Positions 20,831 through 29,020 of a stretch of 29,468 bases of DNA are shown here, one piece after another. Location: assembly GCA_964561655.1 (NCBI GenBank), contig CAZLQG010000006.1, positions 1-29,468 on the forward strand. Direction: 5' to 3'. The DNA is from CAZLQG01 sp964561655. Lineage in GTDB: Bacteria > Patescibacteriota > Doudnabacteria > UBA920. The notes below the pieces were generated by a model. It was not told the DNA's origin, did no database searches, and saw only the letters and a list, made by a program, of their open reading frames with translations. Position 1 is the stretch's first letter. Each line of letters starts with the position of its first letter. A program made the translations under genes and the position numbers.

Positions 20831-22054
20831 ATGGCGATTAGTTATCTTAAACAGTCAACCTTAAAAAATAAAACCGTGCTGTTGCGGGTGGATGTGAATG
20901 TGCCGATTGAGGATGGTAAGGTGTCGGACGATTTTAGAATCCAATCGGTTTTGCCCACCATTAAAATGCTTCGAAGCGGGGGAAATAAAATAATCCTCTG
21001 CGGGCATTTGGGCAGGCCGAAAGGGGAGCCGGAAGAAAAATATTCTTTAAAATTGGTAGCTAAGCTTTTGGCAGACTTATTGAACTTAAAATATGTTGAA
21101 ACCGACCACAAGATACCCGATTATCATATTTCGCACGTAATTTTTTACAGCGGAAAAATTACCGAAGAAAAACATCAATCGCAGCTAAAAAACGTACATC
21201 CAAAGGACATTGTGGTTTTGGAAAATTTAAGGTTTTACCTAGGTGAAGGGGAAAACGACGCGGTGTTTGCCAAACATCTTTCTGCTTTGGCCGATGTTTA
21301 TGTTAATGAAGCTTTTGGCGTGGACCACAGAAAAGCCGCTTCGGTTTCCGCCATCACCAAATATTTAAAGTCTTACGCCGGTCCGCTTTTGGAAAAAGAA
21401 ATTAAAGCGCTGGATTTGGTTTTGAAAAATCCTAAAAAACCTTTTGTAGCGCTTATGGGCGGAGTTAAAATTTCGGACAAGGTGCAGACCATAGAGAATT
21501 TGGGAAAGCACGCGGATAAAATTTTAGTCGGGGGCGGCATAGCCAACTTGTTCTTTTTGGCGAAAGATTTGGAAATTGGGCTTTCGAAAGTGGAAAAAGA
21601 GGCGGTAAAAACCGCCTGGCAGTTGGCCCAGAATTTTAAGGATAAACTGGTTTTGCCTGTGGATTTGGTGGTGGCAAACGAAGATATGGATAGAGATTCT
21701 ATCCGAGTGGCCACGCCCTACGAAATTGGCAAGAAAGAAATGATTTTAGACGCCGGTCCCAAGACCATTTTGATTTTTGCGGAAGAGCTGAAAAAAGCCA
21801 AAACCATTGTTTGGAACGGACCCTTAGGGCTTTTTGAAAAAAAGCCTTTTCATACGGCAACCATGGCTTTGGCGCATTTAATCGGCGGCCGGGGCAAGGG
21901 CAGGGCTTTTGCCGTGGTGGGCGGGGGAGAAACCGTGGACGCGGTTAGGCAGTATCATCAATTTGAGCATATTGACCATGTTTCCACAGGCGGAGGCGCT
22001 ATGCTGGAATATTTGGCGGGCAAAAAACTTCCGGGGATAGAGGCGCTAAGATAG
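20831..22054 (+). CDS. pgk: Phosphoglycerate kinase
   Basis: A 407-residue two-domain enzyme that makes ATP from 1,3-bisphosphoglycerate. Family blocks are present in order: LLRVDVNVPIEDGKV, GHLGRPKGEPEEKYSL, VVLENLRFY, NEAFGVDHRKAASV, ALMGGVKISDKV (substrate and hinge), WNGPLGLFE and VVGGGETVDAV for the nucleotide loop. A small insertion near residues 86-115 (after KYVETDHKIPDYH) is unlike E. coli but common in other bacteria. It is followed by a terminator, which ends the gap-pgk unit. Confidence 0.98.
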   Translation: MAISYLKQSTLKNKTVLLRVDVNVPIEDGKVSDDFRIQSVLPTIKMLRSGGNKIILCGHLGRPKGEPEEKYSLKLVAKLLADLLNLKYVETDHKIPDYHISHVIFYSGKITEEKHQSQLKNVHPKDIVVLENLRFYLGEGENDAVFAKHLSALADVYVNEAFGVDHRKAASVSAITKYLKSYAGPLLEKEIKALDLVLKNPKKPFVALMGGVKISDKVQTIENLGKHADKILVGGGIANLFFLAKDLEIGLSKVEKEAVKTAWQLAQNFKDKLVLPVDLVVANEDMDRDSIRVATPYEIGKKEMILDAGPKTILIFAEELKKAKTIVWNGPLGLFEKKPFHTATMALAHLIGGRGKGRAFAVVGGGETVDAVRQYHQFEHIDHVSTGGGAMLEYLAGKKLPGIEALR

Positions 22055-22086
22055 ACTTTGATAAACCATCAGTAAAAATATAAAGT

Positions 22087-22109
22087 AACGGGCTAAACGC
22101 CCGTTTTTA
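22087..22109 (+). terminator. Rho-independent terminator after pgk
   Basis: AACGGGC (22087-22093), loop TAAAC, GCCCGTT (22099-22105) and TTTTATTTG. A strong, compact terminator; the eno promoter starts a few bases later. Confidence 0.8.
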
Positions 22110-22113
22110 TTTG

Positions 22114-22122
22114 TGTTATAAT
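22114..22122 (+). promoter_or_regulatory. Extended -10 promoter for eno
   Basis: TGTTATAAT right after the pgk terminator and about 36 bases before the eno ATG. Its -35 region would overlap the terminator, so recognition presumably relies on the TGn extension. Confidence 0.6.
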
Positions 22123-22157
22123 TGTTCATATTAAGCTTTTTAAGATATCAAAAACTA

Positions 22158-23402
22158 ATGAAAATAACTAAAATCCAGGCAAGGGAAATATTAGACAGCC
22201 GTGGGAATCCCACGGTAGAAACTATAATCTGGGCGGGAAAAACATCTGCCAAAGCCGCAGTGCCCAGCGGAGCTTCCACGGGTGTTCATGAGGCTTTGGA
22301 ATTGCGAGATAACGACAAGCATCGATACAACGGCAAGGGTGTGCTCAAGGCCTGTAAAAACGTAAACGGGCCTATTTTTAAAGCTGTAAAAGGAATGTCC
22401 GTGCACCATCAGGAAAAGATTGATGAAAAAATGCTTCAGCTGGACGGCACGAAAAACAAATCCAAATTGGGAGCAAACGCGATTTTGTCGGTTTCTTTGG
22501 CTGTTGTAAGATTAGCATCAAAAATAGCAGGAAAAGAGCTTTTTGAGTATTTGGCCAAATTGCATGGCTATAAGATAAAAAGCCTGCCTACGCCGCTTTT
22601 TAACGTTATAAATGGCGGGCGGCACGCGGACAGCGGGCTGGATATTCAAGAGTTTTTTATCATCCCTTTGAAGGGGAAATTTTCTACCAAACTTCGCATG
22701 GGCGCGGAAGTTTTTCATGCCTTAAGATCGTCTTTGGCAAAACAAAAACTTATTACGGCAGTTGGAGACGAAGGAGGGTTTGCGCCGAAATTAAAGTCTA
22801 ATGACGACGCTTTCAGGCAGCTTGAGATGGCAATCAAACAAGCCGGATACAGGATAGGAAAGGATTTCGTTTTAGGCATAGACGCCGCGGCCAGCGAGTT
22901 TTTTGATGCCGAGAAAGAAATCTATACCGTGGCAATGTCAAATAAAAAATATTCCCCGGAAAATATTTATCGTTTATATCAGACTTGGGTTTCTAAATAT
23001 CACTTGGCGGTAATTGAAGATGCCTGCGCGGAAGACGATTTCGAGGGATGGAAAAAATTAACCGCTGTTTTAGGCAGAAAAGCTTTGTTGGTGGGTGATG
23101 ATTTGTTTGTAACTAATCCCGGAAGAATAAATTATGGCATTGCCCAGAACGTTGCCAACGCGGTTTTAGTTAAGGTCAACCAAATTGGCAGCCTCACGGA
23201 AACCATGGAGGCAATAAAGCTTGCGCAAAAGAATAAATATCAAATTGTGGTTTCTCACAGAAGCGGGGAAACGTCTGATGATTTTATTTCTGATTTAGCC
23301 GTCGCAGTGAACGCGCAGTATATAAAAACCGGTGCGCCTTCCAGGGGAGAGCGCGTGGCGAAATATAACCGTTTAATGGAAATAGAAGAAGAAATAAATT
23401 AA
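22158..23402 (+). CDS. eno: Enolase
   Basis: A 414-residue enolase that converts 2-phosphoglycerate to phosphoenolpyruvate. The start MKITKIQAREILDSRGNPTV at 22158 is the typical N-terminus; an upstream in-frame TTG at 22122 overlaps the promoter and is rejected. Conserved blocks include AVPSGASTG (mobile loop), NGGRHAD, GDEGGFAPKL with the catalytic Glu, VLVKVNQIGSLTE with the catalytic Lys, and SHRSGETSDDFISDLAVA near the C-terminus. The length is slightly below the usual 420-435. It has its own promoter, separate from gap-pgk. Confidence 0.97.
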   Translation: MKITKIQAREILDSRGNPTVETIIWAGKTSAKAAVPSGASTGVHEALELRDNDKHRYNGKGVLKACKNVNGPIFKAVKGMSVHHQEKIDEKMLQLDGTKNKSKLGANAILSVSLAVVRLASKIAGKELFEYLAKLHGYKIKSLPTPLFNVINGGRHADSGLDIQEFFIIPLKGKFSTKLRMGAEVFHALRSSLAKQKLITAVGDEGGFAPKLKSNDDAFRQLEMAIKQAGYRIGKDFVLGIDAAASEFFDAEKEIYTVAMSNKKYSPENIYRLYQTWVSKYHLAVIEDACAEDDFEGWKKLTAVLGRKALLVGDDLFVTNPGRINYGIAQNVANAVLVKVNQIGSLTETMEAIKLAQKNKYQIVVSHRSGETSDDFISDLAVAVNAQYIKTGAPSRGERVAKYNRLMEIEEEIN

Positions 23403-23412
23403 CCTGATTGCC

Positions 23413-23490
23413 AATTTCTAATATCCAATTTCAAATCATTTTTCAGTATTTGTTGATTGATTAGAAATTAGTGATTAGATATTAGGAATT
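23413..23490. repeat. AATTTCTAAT repeat, copy 3, as an inverted pair
   Basis: A degenerate copy at 23413-23436 faces a better copy in opposite orientation at 23461-23490, so the gap between eno and gpmI can form an imperfect AT-rich hairpin. The reverse-strand copy matches the copy at 20795 with only a few changes. Confidence 0.55.
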
Positions 23491-23525
23491 TAGAATATTG
23501 TTAGATTTGAGAAACAAACATTAGC

Positions 23526-25139
23526 ATGCAGCATAAGATATATAAAAAGGTAGCCTTAGTTATACTGGATGGTTTTGGCGTAGCAACGGCCAGTAGAGGC
23601 AACGCTATTACTAAAGCCAGCATGCCGACCTTGAACTACATTATTGCTAATTATCCAAGCTTAAGCTTGCAGGCCAGCGGACCCTTAGTAGGTCTTCCTT
23701 GGGGGGAAATGGGCAATAGTGAAGTGGGGCACTTAAATATTGGCGCGGGCAGAATTGTGGGGCAGAATTTGCCGCGCATTACCAATGCCATTCAAAGCGG
23801 CGAGTTTTTTAAAAACAAGGTTTTAAGAGAAGCCGTAGAGCACAGCAAAAAAAATAATTCCAGCTTGCACATTTTAGGTTTAGTCAGCCCGGGTGGCGTA
23901 CATAGTTTAGACGAGCATGTTTATGCGCTTTTAGGATTGGCTGCGGAAATGGAGCAAAGAAGAGTTTTTGTTCATATGTTTACCGACGGGCGGGATACAG
24001 AACCTAAAGTCGCTTTGGATTTCATCAAAAAACTTAACGAACGGATTCAGCGAATCGGAGTAGGCAAAATTGCGACCGTGACGGGACGGTTTTACGCAAT
24101 GGACAGAGGCGGCCATTGGAACCAAACAATTGAGACTTATGAAGCTTTAGTGGAAGGTAAAGGCGAAACTGCGCCGAGCCCGGAAGAATGCGTGAGCCAT
24201 AATTACAGCCAGCAGGTTTTTGACGAAATGATCAGACCTACCGTAATTTTGAATGAGGGAGGGGAGCCGATTGCAAAAATTTTCAATGACGACGCAGTGG
24301 TGTTCATAAATTTTCGGCCCGACCGCGCGTTGCAGCTTACTCAGGCGTTTGTTCAGCCTGCGGACATGCCGCAAGAGTTCCGCCCCAAAAAGCTCCTGCA
24401 AAATCTATTTTTTGCCACTATGACGCAGTACAAAAAAGGCTTGCCGGTAAAATTAGTGTTTCCCCCTATGGAACTCAAAGACGGGCTGGCGGAATTGATA
24501 TCTAAAAATAAATTAACGCAATTTCATATTGCAGAAAGCGAAAAATACGCGCACGTTACCGCTTTTTTTAATTGCGGAGTGGCGGAAAAATTTCCCGGCG
24601 AGGAAAGAATTATTGTGACTAGCCCGAAAGAAAACATGAAAAATTACATTGATCACCCGGAAATGTCAGCGGAAAAACTCACCGAAATTTTAGTGGAGAA
24701 AATTACCAAAACCGATACTAATTTTTTCGTGGCCAATTATGCCAATCCCGATATGGCAGGCCATACCGGCAATATGCAGTCGGCCGTTGCCTCGGTGGAG
24801 TGCGTAGACAAATGTTTGAAAAAGCTAGTGGACGCTTGTGCGCTTACCGATACCGCTTTAATTATTACTGCGGACCATGGCAATGTTGAGCAGATGATTA
24901 ATACTAAGACGGGCGATATTGATAAAGACCATACCACTAACCCCGTACTTTTTTTATTACTTGCCAACGAATATAAATTTTCCGTGCCTGCCGAAAAGTC
25001 TTATATTTCACTTTCTGCTATGGTGCCGGCAGGAGTGATCGGCGATATTGCGCCGACCATTTTGGACTTATTCGGCATCTCAAAACCCGAAAGCATGACG
25101 GGGATTAATTTGTTAAAAGTCATAAGAATCAAAGCTTGA
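23526..25139 (+). CDS. gpmI: 2,3-bisphosphoglycerate-independent phosphoglycerate mutase
   Basis: A 537-residue alkaline-phosphatase-superfamily enzyme that interconverts 3- and 2-phosphoglycerate with a phosphoserine intermediate and two Mn ions. Asp15 in VILDGFGVA and Ser65 in GEMGNSEVGHLNIGAG are the metal and nucleophile residues; FTDGRDTEP, VTGRFYAMDRGGHWN and FINFRPDRA form the substrate part. The C-terminal metal sites are NYANPDMAGHTGN and ITADHGNVEQM. The length is close to the usual 510-550. Its TGA stop shares a base with the recJ ATG, so the two genes are translationally coupled. Confidence 0.97.
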   Translation: MQHKIYKKVALVILDGFGVATASRGNAITKASMPTLNYIIANYPSLSLQASGPLVGLPWGEMGNSEVGHLNIGAGRIVGQNLPRITNAIQSGEFFKNKVLREAVEHSKKNNSSLHILGLVSPGGVHSLDEHVYALLGLAAEMEQRRVFVHMFTDGRDTEPKVALDFIKKLNERIQRIGVGKIATVTGRFYAMDRGGHWNQTIETYEALVEGKGETAPSPEECVSHNYSQQVFDEMIRPTVILNEGGEPIAKIFNDDAVVFINFRPDRALQLTQAFVQPADMPQEFRPKKLLQNLFFATMTQYKKGLPVKLVFPPMELKDGLAELISKNKLTQFHIAESEKYAHVTAFFNCGVAEKFPGEERIIVTSPKENMKNYIDHPEMSAEKLTEILVEKITKTDTNFFVANYANPDMAGHTGNMQSAVASVECVDKCLKKLVDACALTDTALIITADHGNVEQMINTKTGDIDKDHTTNPVLFLLLANEYKFSVPAEKSYISLSAMVPAGVIGDIAPTILDLFGISKPESMTGINLLKVIRIKA

Positions 25140-26887
25140 TGCCAAAAAGATGGAAACTTAAACCGAAACCGTCGGAAGGATTAAGGCAGCAATTTGAAAG
25201 CCTTCATCCTTTGCTGCTCCAGCTCCTTTATAATCGGAATTTATTGGAAGAAAAATCCCATCAAGATTTTTTGGACCCCAAATATGAGAGGCTTTTAAGC
25301 CCTTTTTTATTTAAGGATATGGAAAAAGCCACAGAGAGGATTTGGCAGGCTATTCATCATGACGAGAAAATTTGTATCTACGGCGATTACGATGCGGACG
25401 CGGTTACGGCGAACGCGATTTTAAGGCAGACATTCCGCTATCTTGGCTATCAAAACATCGGCAGTTATATACCCGACAGGTTCACGGAAGGTTATGGCGT
25501 GAACCTTGAAGCGCTGGCCAAAATTAAAGAACAGGGCGCAACTTTAATTATTACGGTGGATTGCGGAACTAATTCGGTGCAGGCGGCCAAATGGTGCCAA
25601 GAAAACGGGGTGGATTTGATTATTACCGACCACCATGAAATTATTGGCGAGATTCCCGATGTTTTGGCATTGATCAATCCCAAAAACCCCAAAGACGAGT
25701 ATCCGGATAAAAATATTACAGGCGTGGGAGTGGCATTCAAAATGGCTTGCGCCATTTTGTCAAGGGGCGATAAGGTAGCCCCTCGACTCGCTGGCGCTTG
25801 CTCGGGGCAACCCGCGACTTACGTCGCGGGTTGGGAAAAATGGTTGCTTGATCTGGTAGCAATCGGCACTGTGGCGGACTGCCATAGTTTGACCGGGGAA
25901 AATAGGATTTTGGTGAAATACGGTTTGAAAGTATTAGCTAAGACCAAGTGGCCGGGATTGCGCGCGCTTTATAAAACGGCCGGATTGGATTTCAAAAAGA
26001 AACTTCCGGACACTTATATTTTAGGTTTTATAATAGCACCGCGTTTGAATGCGGCCGGCAGGCTTGAGCACGCGGGAAGAGCTTTGGATTTGCTCTTGGA
26101 GGAAGATTTTGAAAAAGCGCTGGGAAAGGCTCAGCAGCTGGAAGAAATAAACCATAGAAGGCAGGATTTAACTGCGCGGGTTTTAAGCGAGGCAAGAGAG
26201 AAGGTTCTGGGCATTTCGGAAAGAAAAATTTTGGTGCTTTTAGGCGAGAATTGGCCGCAGGGAGTGGTGGGCTTGGTTGCGGGCAAATTAGCCGAGGAGT
26301 TTAATAAGCCGGTGATTGTTTTAAGCAAGGAGGAGGAAAGCTCTGTAGGCAGCGCCAGGAGTGTCGGTGATTATAATATTGTAGAAGCTTTAAAGCACGC
26401 TTCAGATCATTTGAGCGTTTTTGGCGGCCACGCCCAGGCGGCGGGGCTTACTTTAAAGACAAAAGAGTTTGAAAATTTTTATAAAAAATTATTGGAGCAC
26501 GCGGATGAACATATTAAAGAAAAAAATTTGAAATCCGTTTTGGAATTGGAAGCGGAGTTGAATGAAGCCGATTTAAGCTTTGAAGTTTACAGTTTGCTTG
26601 CAGTTTTGGAGCCGTTTGGCGTGGGTAATCCCCGCCCGAAATTTTTACTGAAAGAGGCGCAAATTGAAAGTCTGCGTAGAGTAGGTAATGGCGGGGATCA
26701 TGTCCAGATGAACCTCAGGGTCGGCTCCCGCTTTTGTCCGGCAATTTGGTTTAGAGCGGGGGAACGGGCAGGACAATTTAAATTAAACAGCAGCATCAGC
26801 GCTGTTTGCGAGCTAATGGAAGACAGCTGGAACGGCAACAAAAAATTAAAGCTTAGAATAGTTGACGTAAAAAAAATGTTAGAATAG
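25139..26887 (+). CDS. recJ: Single-stranded-DNA-specific exonuclease RecJ
   Basis: A 582-residue DHH-family 5'-3' exonuclease of recombination and repair. Motifs: YGDYDADAVTA (Asp83, Asp85, Asp87), TVDCGT, TDHHE (Asp164-His-His), IGTVADCHSL, PRLNAAGRLEHAGRAL, and the DHHA1 region GGHAQAAGLTL, followed by a C-terminal OB-like part (VFRAGE-type IWFRAGERAG). The start is the ATG at 25139, overlapping the gpmI stop as TGATG. An unusual stretch at about residues 213-232 (KVAPRLAGACSGQPATYVAG) is coded by two DNA hairpins and lies in a variable loop before WLLDLVAIGTVAD; reading frame and all catalytic motifs are intact. Confidence 0.96.
   Translation: MPKRWKLKPKPSEGLRQQFESLHPLLLQLLYNRNLLEEKSHQDFLDPKYERLLSPFLFKDMEKATERIWQAIHHDEKICIYGDYDADAVTANAILRQTFRYLGYQNIGSYIPDRFTEGYGVNLEALAKIKEQGATLIITVDCGTNSVQAAKWCQENGVDLIITDHHEIIGEIPDVLALINPKNPKDEYPDKNITGVGVAFKMACAILSRGDKVAPRLAGACSGQPATYVAGWEKWLLDLVAIGTVADCHSLTGENRILVKYGLKVLAKTKWPGLRALYKTAGLDFKKKLPDTYILGFIIAPRLNAAGRLEHAGRALDLLLEEDFEKALGKAQQLEEINHRRQDLTARVLSEAREKVLGISERKILVLLGENWPQGVVGLVAGKLAEEFNKPVIVLSKEEESSVGSARSVGDYNIVEALKHASDHLSVFGGHAQAAGLTLKTKEFENFYKKLLEHADEHIKEKNLKSVLELEAELNEADLSFEVYSLLAVLEPFGVGNPRPKFLLKEAQIESLRRVGNGGDHVQMNLRVGSRFCPAIWFRAGERAGQFKLNSSISAVCELMEDSWNGNKKLKLRIVDVKKMLE
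25778..25832. repeat. Two palindromes inside recJ, translated in frame
   Basis: GCCCC (25778-25782) and GGGGC (25804-25808) close an imperfect hairpin around a CTCGC/GCTTG core. Immediately after it, AACCCGCGAC (25809-25818), loop TTAC and GTCGCGGGTT (25823-25832) form a perfect 10-bp hairpin. The 55 bases stand out from the surrounding recJ code and keep the frame open. Confidence 0.8.
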
Positions 26888-26893
26888 TGTTAT

Positions 26894-27056
26894 AGACCTT
26901 TTGCAAAATAACATTTATGGCTAATTTCCCAAAATTTTGGCTGCAAAAGGCTCAAAGCTTCTCCGCTTAATTAAGTCATTAAACGTCGTCGTTTGTTCGC
27001 CTTTTTCGCTCAAAATTTTGAAAAATTATCTCAAAAGCTCATTTTGCAAAAGGTCT
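26894..27056. mobile_element. MITE-like inverted-repeat element before rnhA
   Basis: Ends AGACCTTTTGCAAAAT (26894-26909) and ATTTTGCAAAAGGTCT (27041-27056) are perfect 16-bp inverted repeats. The similarity continues inward for about 58 bases (TAATTT, CAAAATTTTG and AAAAGGC shared in order). TAT flanks both sides (26891-26893 and 27057-27059), a possible 3-bp target duplication. There is no room for a transposase in the 163 bases. The rnhA ATG begins two bases after the right end. Confidence 0.7.
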
Positions 27057-27057
27057 T

Positions 27058-27459
27058 ATGAACTATATTATTTATACAGACGGAGGGGCAAGGGGGAACC
27101 CGGGGCCAGCCGGGATTGGGGTGGTAATTTATAATCAGCATAATAAGACCGCCGGACGATACAAGCAGTATATTGGCAAGGCTACCAATAACATAGCGGA
27201 GTATCGGGCGTTGATTTTGGCTTTAGAAAAGGCGGCGAAGATTGGCGCCGAACGATTGGAAATAAGGATGGATTCAGAATTAATTGTAAGGCAGATGAAC
27301 GGGCAGTATAAAATCAAGGAGCCGAACCTGAAAGGTTTGGCTTCAAAGGTATTGAGTTTGAGGGGAAAGTTTAAAAACGTCAGCTTTGTTCACATTCTAA
27401 GGGAAAAAAACAAGCTTGCTGACAAGCTTGTAAACGAAGCAATTGACGAACATATTTAG
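27058..27459 (+). CDS. rnhA: Ribonuclease HI
   Basis: A 133-residue RNase HI that cuts RNA in RNA-DNA hybrids. All four catalytic acids are visible: Asp8 in IYTDGGARGNPGPAG, Glu48 in NNIAEYRAL, Asp72 in RMDSELIVRQM and Asp122 in NKLADKLVNEA. The protein is shorter than E. coli RNase HI (155) and lacks the basic protrusion, like the compact RNase HI forms of Gram-positive bacteria and archaea. AAAAGG of the upstream element may serve as ribosome-binding site. A different MITE-like element begins at the last base of its stop codon, so the gene lies exactly between two elements. Confidence 0.93.
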   Translation: MNYIIYTDGGARGNPGPAGIGVVIYNQHNKTAGRYKQYIGKATNNIAEYRALILALEKAAKIGAERLEIRMDSELIVRQMNGQYKIKEPNLKGLASKVLSLRGKFKNVSFVHILREKNKLADKLVNEAIDEHI

Positions 27460-27668
27460 GACTTACGCACTTGCCGCTTTACGGTCGGGCAGAGCCCGAC
27501 CAGCAAGCGGCTTTGGCCAATTTCTTTGTTAAAACCTGCGGTTTGACCTCGGCGTAGTTCTACTACGCTTTCGGCCAAATCTTCGGTTTTGCCTCGGACT
27601 TCTCACCCCATACTTTCCGTTTAGGGCTGAAAGTATGGGGATCCCCGATTGGCTCAAACGCATAAGTC
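27460..27668. mobile_element. MITE-like multi-hairpin element between rnhA and the PEGA gene
   Basis: The ends GACTTACGCACTTG (27460-) and the reverse complement of CAAACGCATAAGTC (ending 27668) agree at 11 of 14 positions. Inside are several perfect hairpins: GGTCGGGC/GCCCGACC (27483-27501) nested in GCCGCTT/AAGCGGC, GCGTAG/CTACGC, and the 12-bp CCCCATACTTTC/GAAAGTATGGGG (27606-27640). The repeated phrases CGGTTTGACCTCGG and CGGTTTTGCCTCGG are present. No coding capacity is seen. It lies between two converging genes and could also end transcription from both sides. Confidence 0.65.
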
Positions 27669-27671
27669 TTA

Positions 27672-28970
27672 TTATTGAACCAGAAGCTGTTTAAGCGCGT
27701 TTTGTTCCAGCAAAATTAATCTTTTCCCCGCTTTGTCAAGGCTGAATTTAACAGGAGCAGCACCTTCGTATAGTTTATATGAGTTTTGGTGGTCTCGGGT
27801 ATCCAGTTCCAAAGCTAGGATAGAATTTTCTTTAGAGGCCAGCGCGTAATTAATGTTTTGCTGCAAGACAAGATTTTGCAGGGGTTTTTGCCCGCGGGTG
27901 ATTAGCTGGGCTTCTTTATTTGTTTTGTGGTTAAAAGAAAATAGCTCTCCTAAGGCGGTGAAGATCAGCGTACTTTGGTCTGTGCCAAAATTCCAGGAAG
28001 TTACGTTACTGGCAAACTTAACAGGTTTATTGGTAATTTGATATAAATTTTCATCCGCGACAAGGAAAATTTCTTTATTGAAGTTTACAATAATTTCAGC
28101 TTTATTAAACTCAGGCAGGCCTTCGGCGAGCTTGAATTCCTGGTTGTAAGGGGATTTACTGACGAAGAGCGAATTTTTTCCGTTTTGCGGCTTGACATAA
28201 TATAAATCACCATCTTTTGTCGCATAAGCTTCAATCCCGCTCATCAGCAAAGTTTTAGAAAGCTCGCCTGGATTTTTGTAGTTGACTTTGTATAAGTTTT
28301 GGTTCTCCAAAGCCAAAAGCCCGCCATCTGAGTCAAATTTAAAATCTGCCCTTTGAGGGAAAAGCCCGCTTAAGTCGGTTGACGTTGAATTATTTGCGTC
28401 AAAGAGGGAAATCGTATCGCCTGCATTTTTAAGTAAGAATAATTTGTTTTGGAAATTTTCCAAAAACTCATTGGGCGCCGTATTGAGCGCAAATGACTGT
28501 TTTTCTTCCGGCTGGCTTAGCGGATAGATATTAAAACTTGTTGTGGTAAGGAAGAACAAAGTTGTGTCATTCTGATAAAAGTCCAGAACTTTTTGTTCAA
28601 TTGTTTCGGTTACGGAAGAATTTTTTAGCAAATAGATTTTTTCAAACGCGCCCTGCGCCCAAGTGACTTGCCCAGAAGCTACAGACAGTCTTTTGCTCCA
28701 GTCGAAATATCCTTGTTTTTTCAGTTCTATTTGGTATTCTTTGGGTTTTAGGAATTTGATGTTACCGGATTCTTCTTTTTTTAGTTCCCCGTCCAAAAAA
28801 ATATTGACGGTTTTTGGTTCAGTCCGCACTGCCAGTACGCCGGTTTGTACAAATTGGTTTTTATCAAAGTCAAAAACTACCCCCCTTACATAAAGCACGA
28901 TTACGGGCGACAGGATTAAAAAAATTATAAAGCAGGCCAAAACGAGCAGGTATCGAGATTTTCGGGACAT
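27672..28970 (-). CDS. PEGA-domain membrane-anchored protein with propeller-like part
   Basis: A 432-residue protein and the only minus-strand gene. A membrane segment at about residues 8-28 (LLVLACFIIFLILSPVIVLY) is followed by a PEGA domain at about 44-105 (VRTEPKTVNIFLDGELKKEE, KPKEYQIELKKQGYFDWSK), a fold common in surface proteins. The rest is made of repeated strand units (such as FFLTTTSFNIYPLS, LFLLKNAGDTISLFDANN, LYYVKPQNGKNSLFVSK) that suggest a beta-propeller. The protein would be outside the cell membrane. It is divergent from mreB across about 100 bases. Genes of this type are common in CPR genomes; their function is unknown. Confidence 0.82.
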   Translation of the reverse strand: MSRKSRYLLVLACFIIFLILSPVIVLYVRGVVFDFDKNQFVQTGVLAVRTEPKTVNIFLDGELKKEESGNIKFLKPKEYQIELKKQGYFDWSKRLSVASGQVTWAQGAFEKIYLLKNSSVTETIEQKVLDFYQNDTTLFFLTTTSFNIYPLSQPEEKQSFALNTAPNEFLENFQNKLFLLKNAGDTISLFDANNSTSTDLSGLFPQRADFKFDSDGGLLALENQNLYKVNYKNPGELSKTLLMSGIEAYATKDGDLYYVKPQNGKNSLFVSKSPYNQEFKLAEGLPEFNKAEIIVNFNKEIFLVADENLYQITNKPVKFASNVTSWNFGTDQSTLIFTALGELFSFNHKTNKEAQLITRGQKPLQNLVLQQNINYALASKENSILALELDTRDHQNSYKLYEGAAPVKFSLDKAGKRLILLEQNALKQLLVQ

Positions 28971-29020
28971 AACAGGCTAATTTTAACTTAAAACCAAGTC
29001 TTCTACAAACAGGGCAGGTT

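Noticed and set aside
22122..22157. Upstream TTG start for enolase
   Set aside because: It overlaps the TATAAT of the promoter and adds residues not found in enolases; MKITKIQAREILD at 22158 is the normal N-terminus.
25136..25138. TTG start for recJ one codon before the ATG
   Set aside because: The ATG at 25139 overlaps the gpmI stop in the common TGATG form and is more likely.
9089..25139. Recoded UGA (glycine) genetic code
   Set aside because: UGA ends the gene at 9092 and gpmI at 25139 at the expected lengths, so the standard bacterial code fits.
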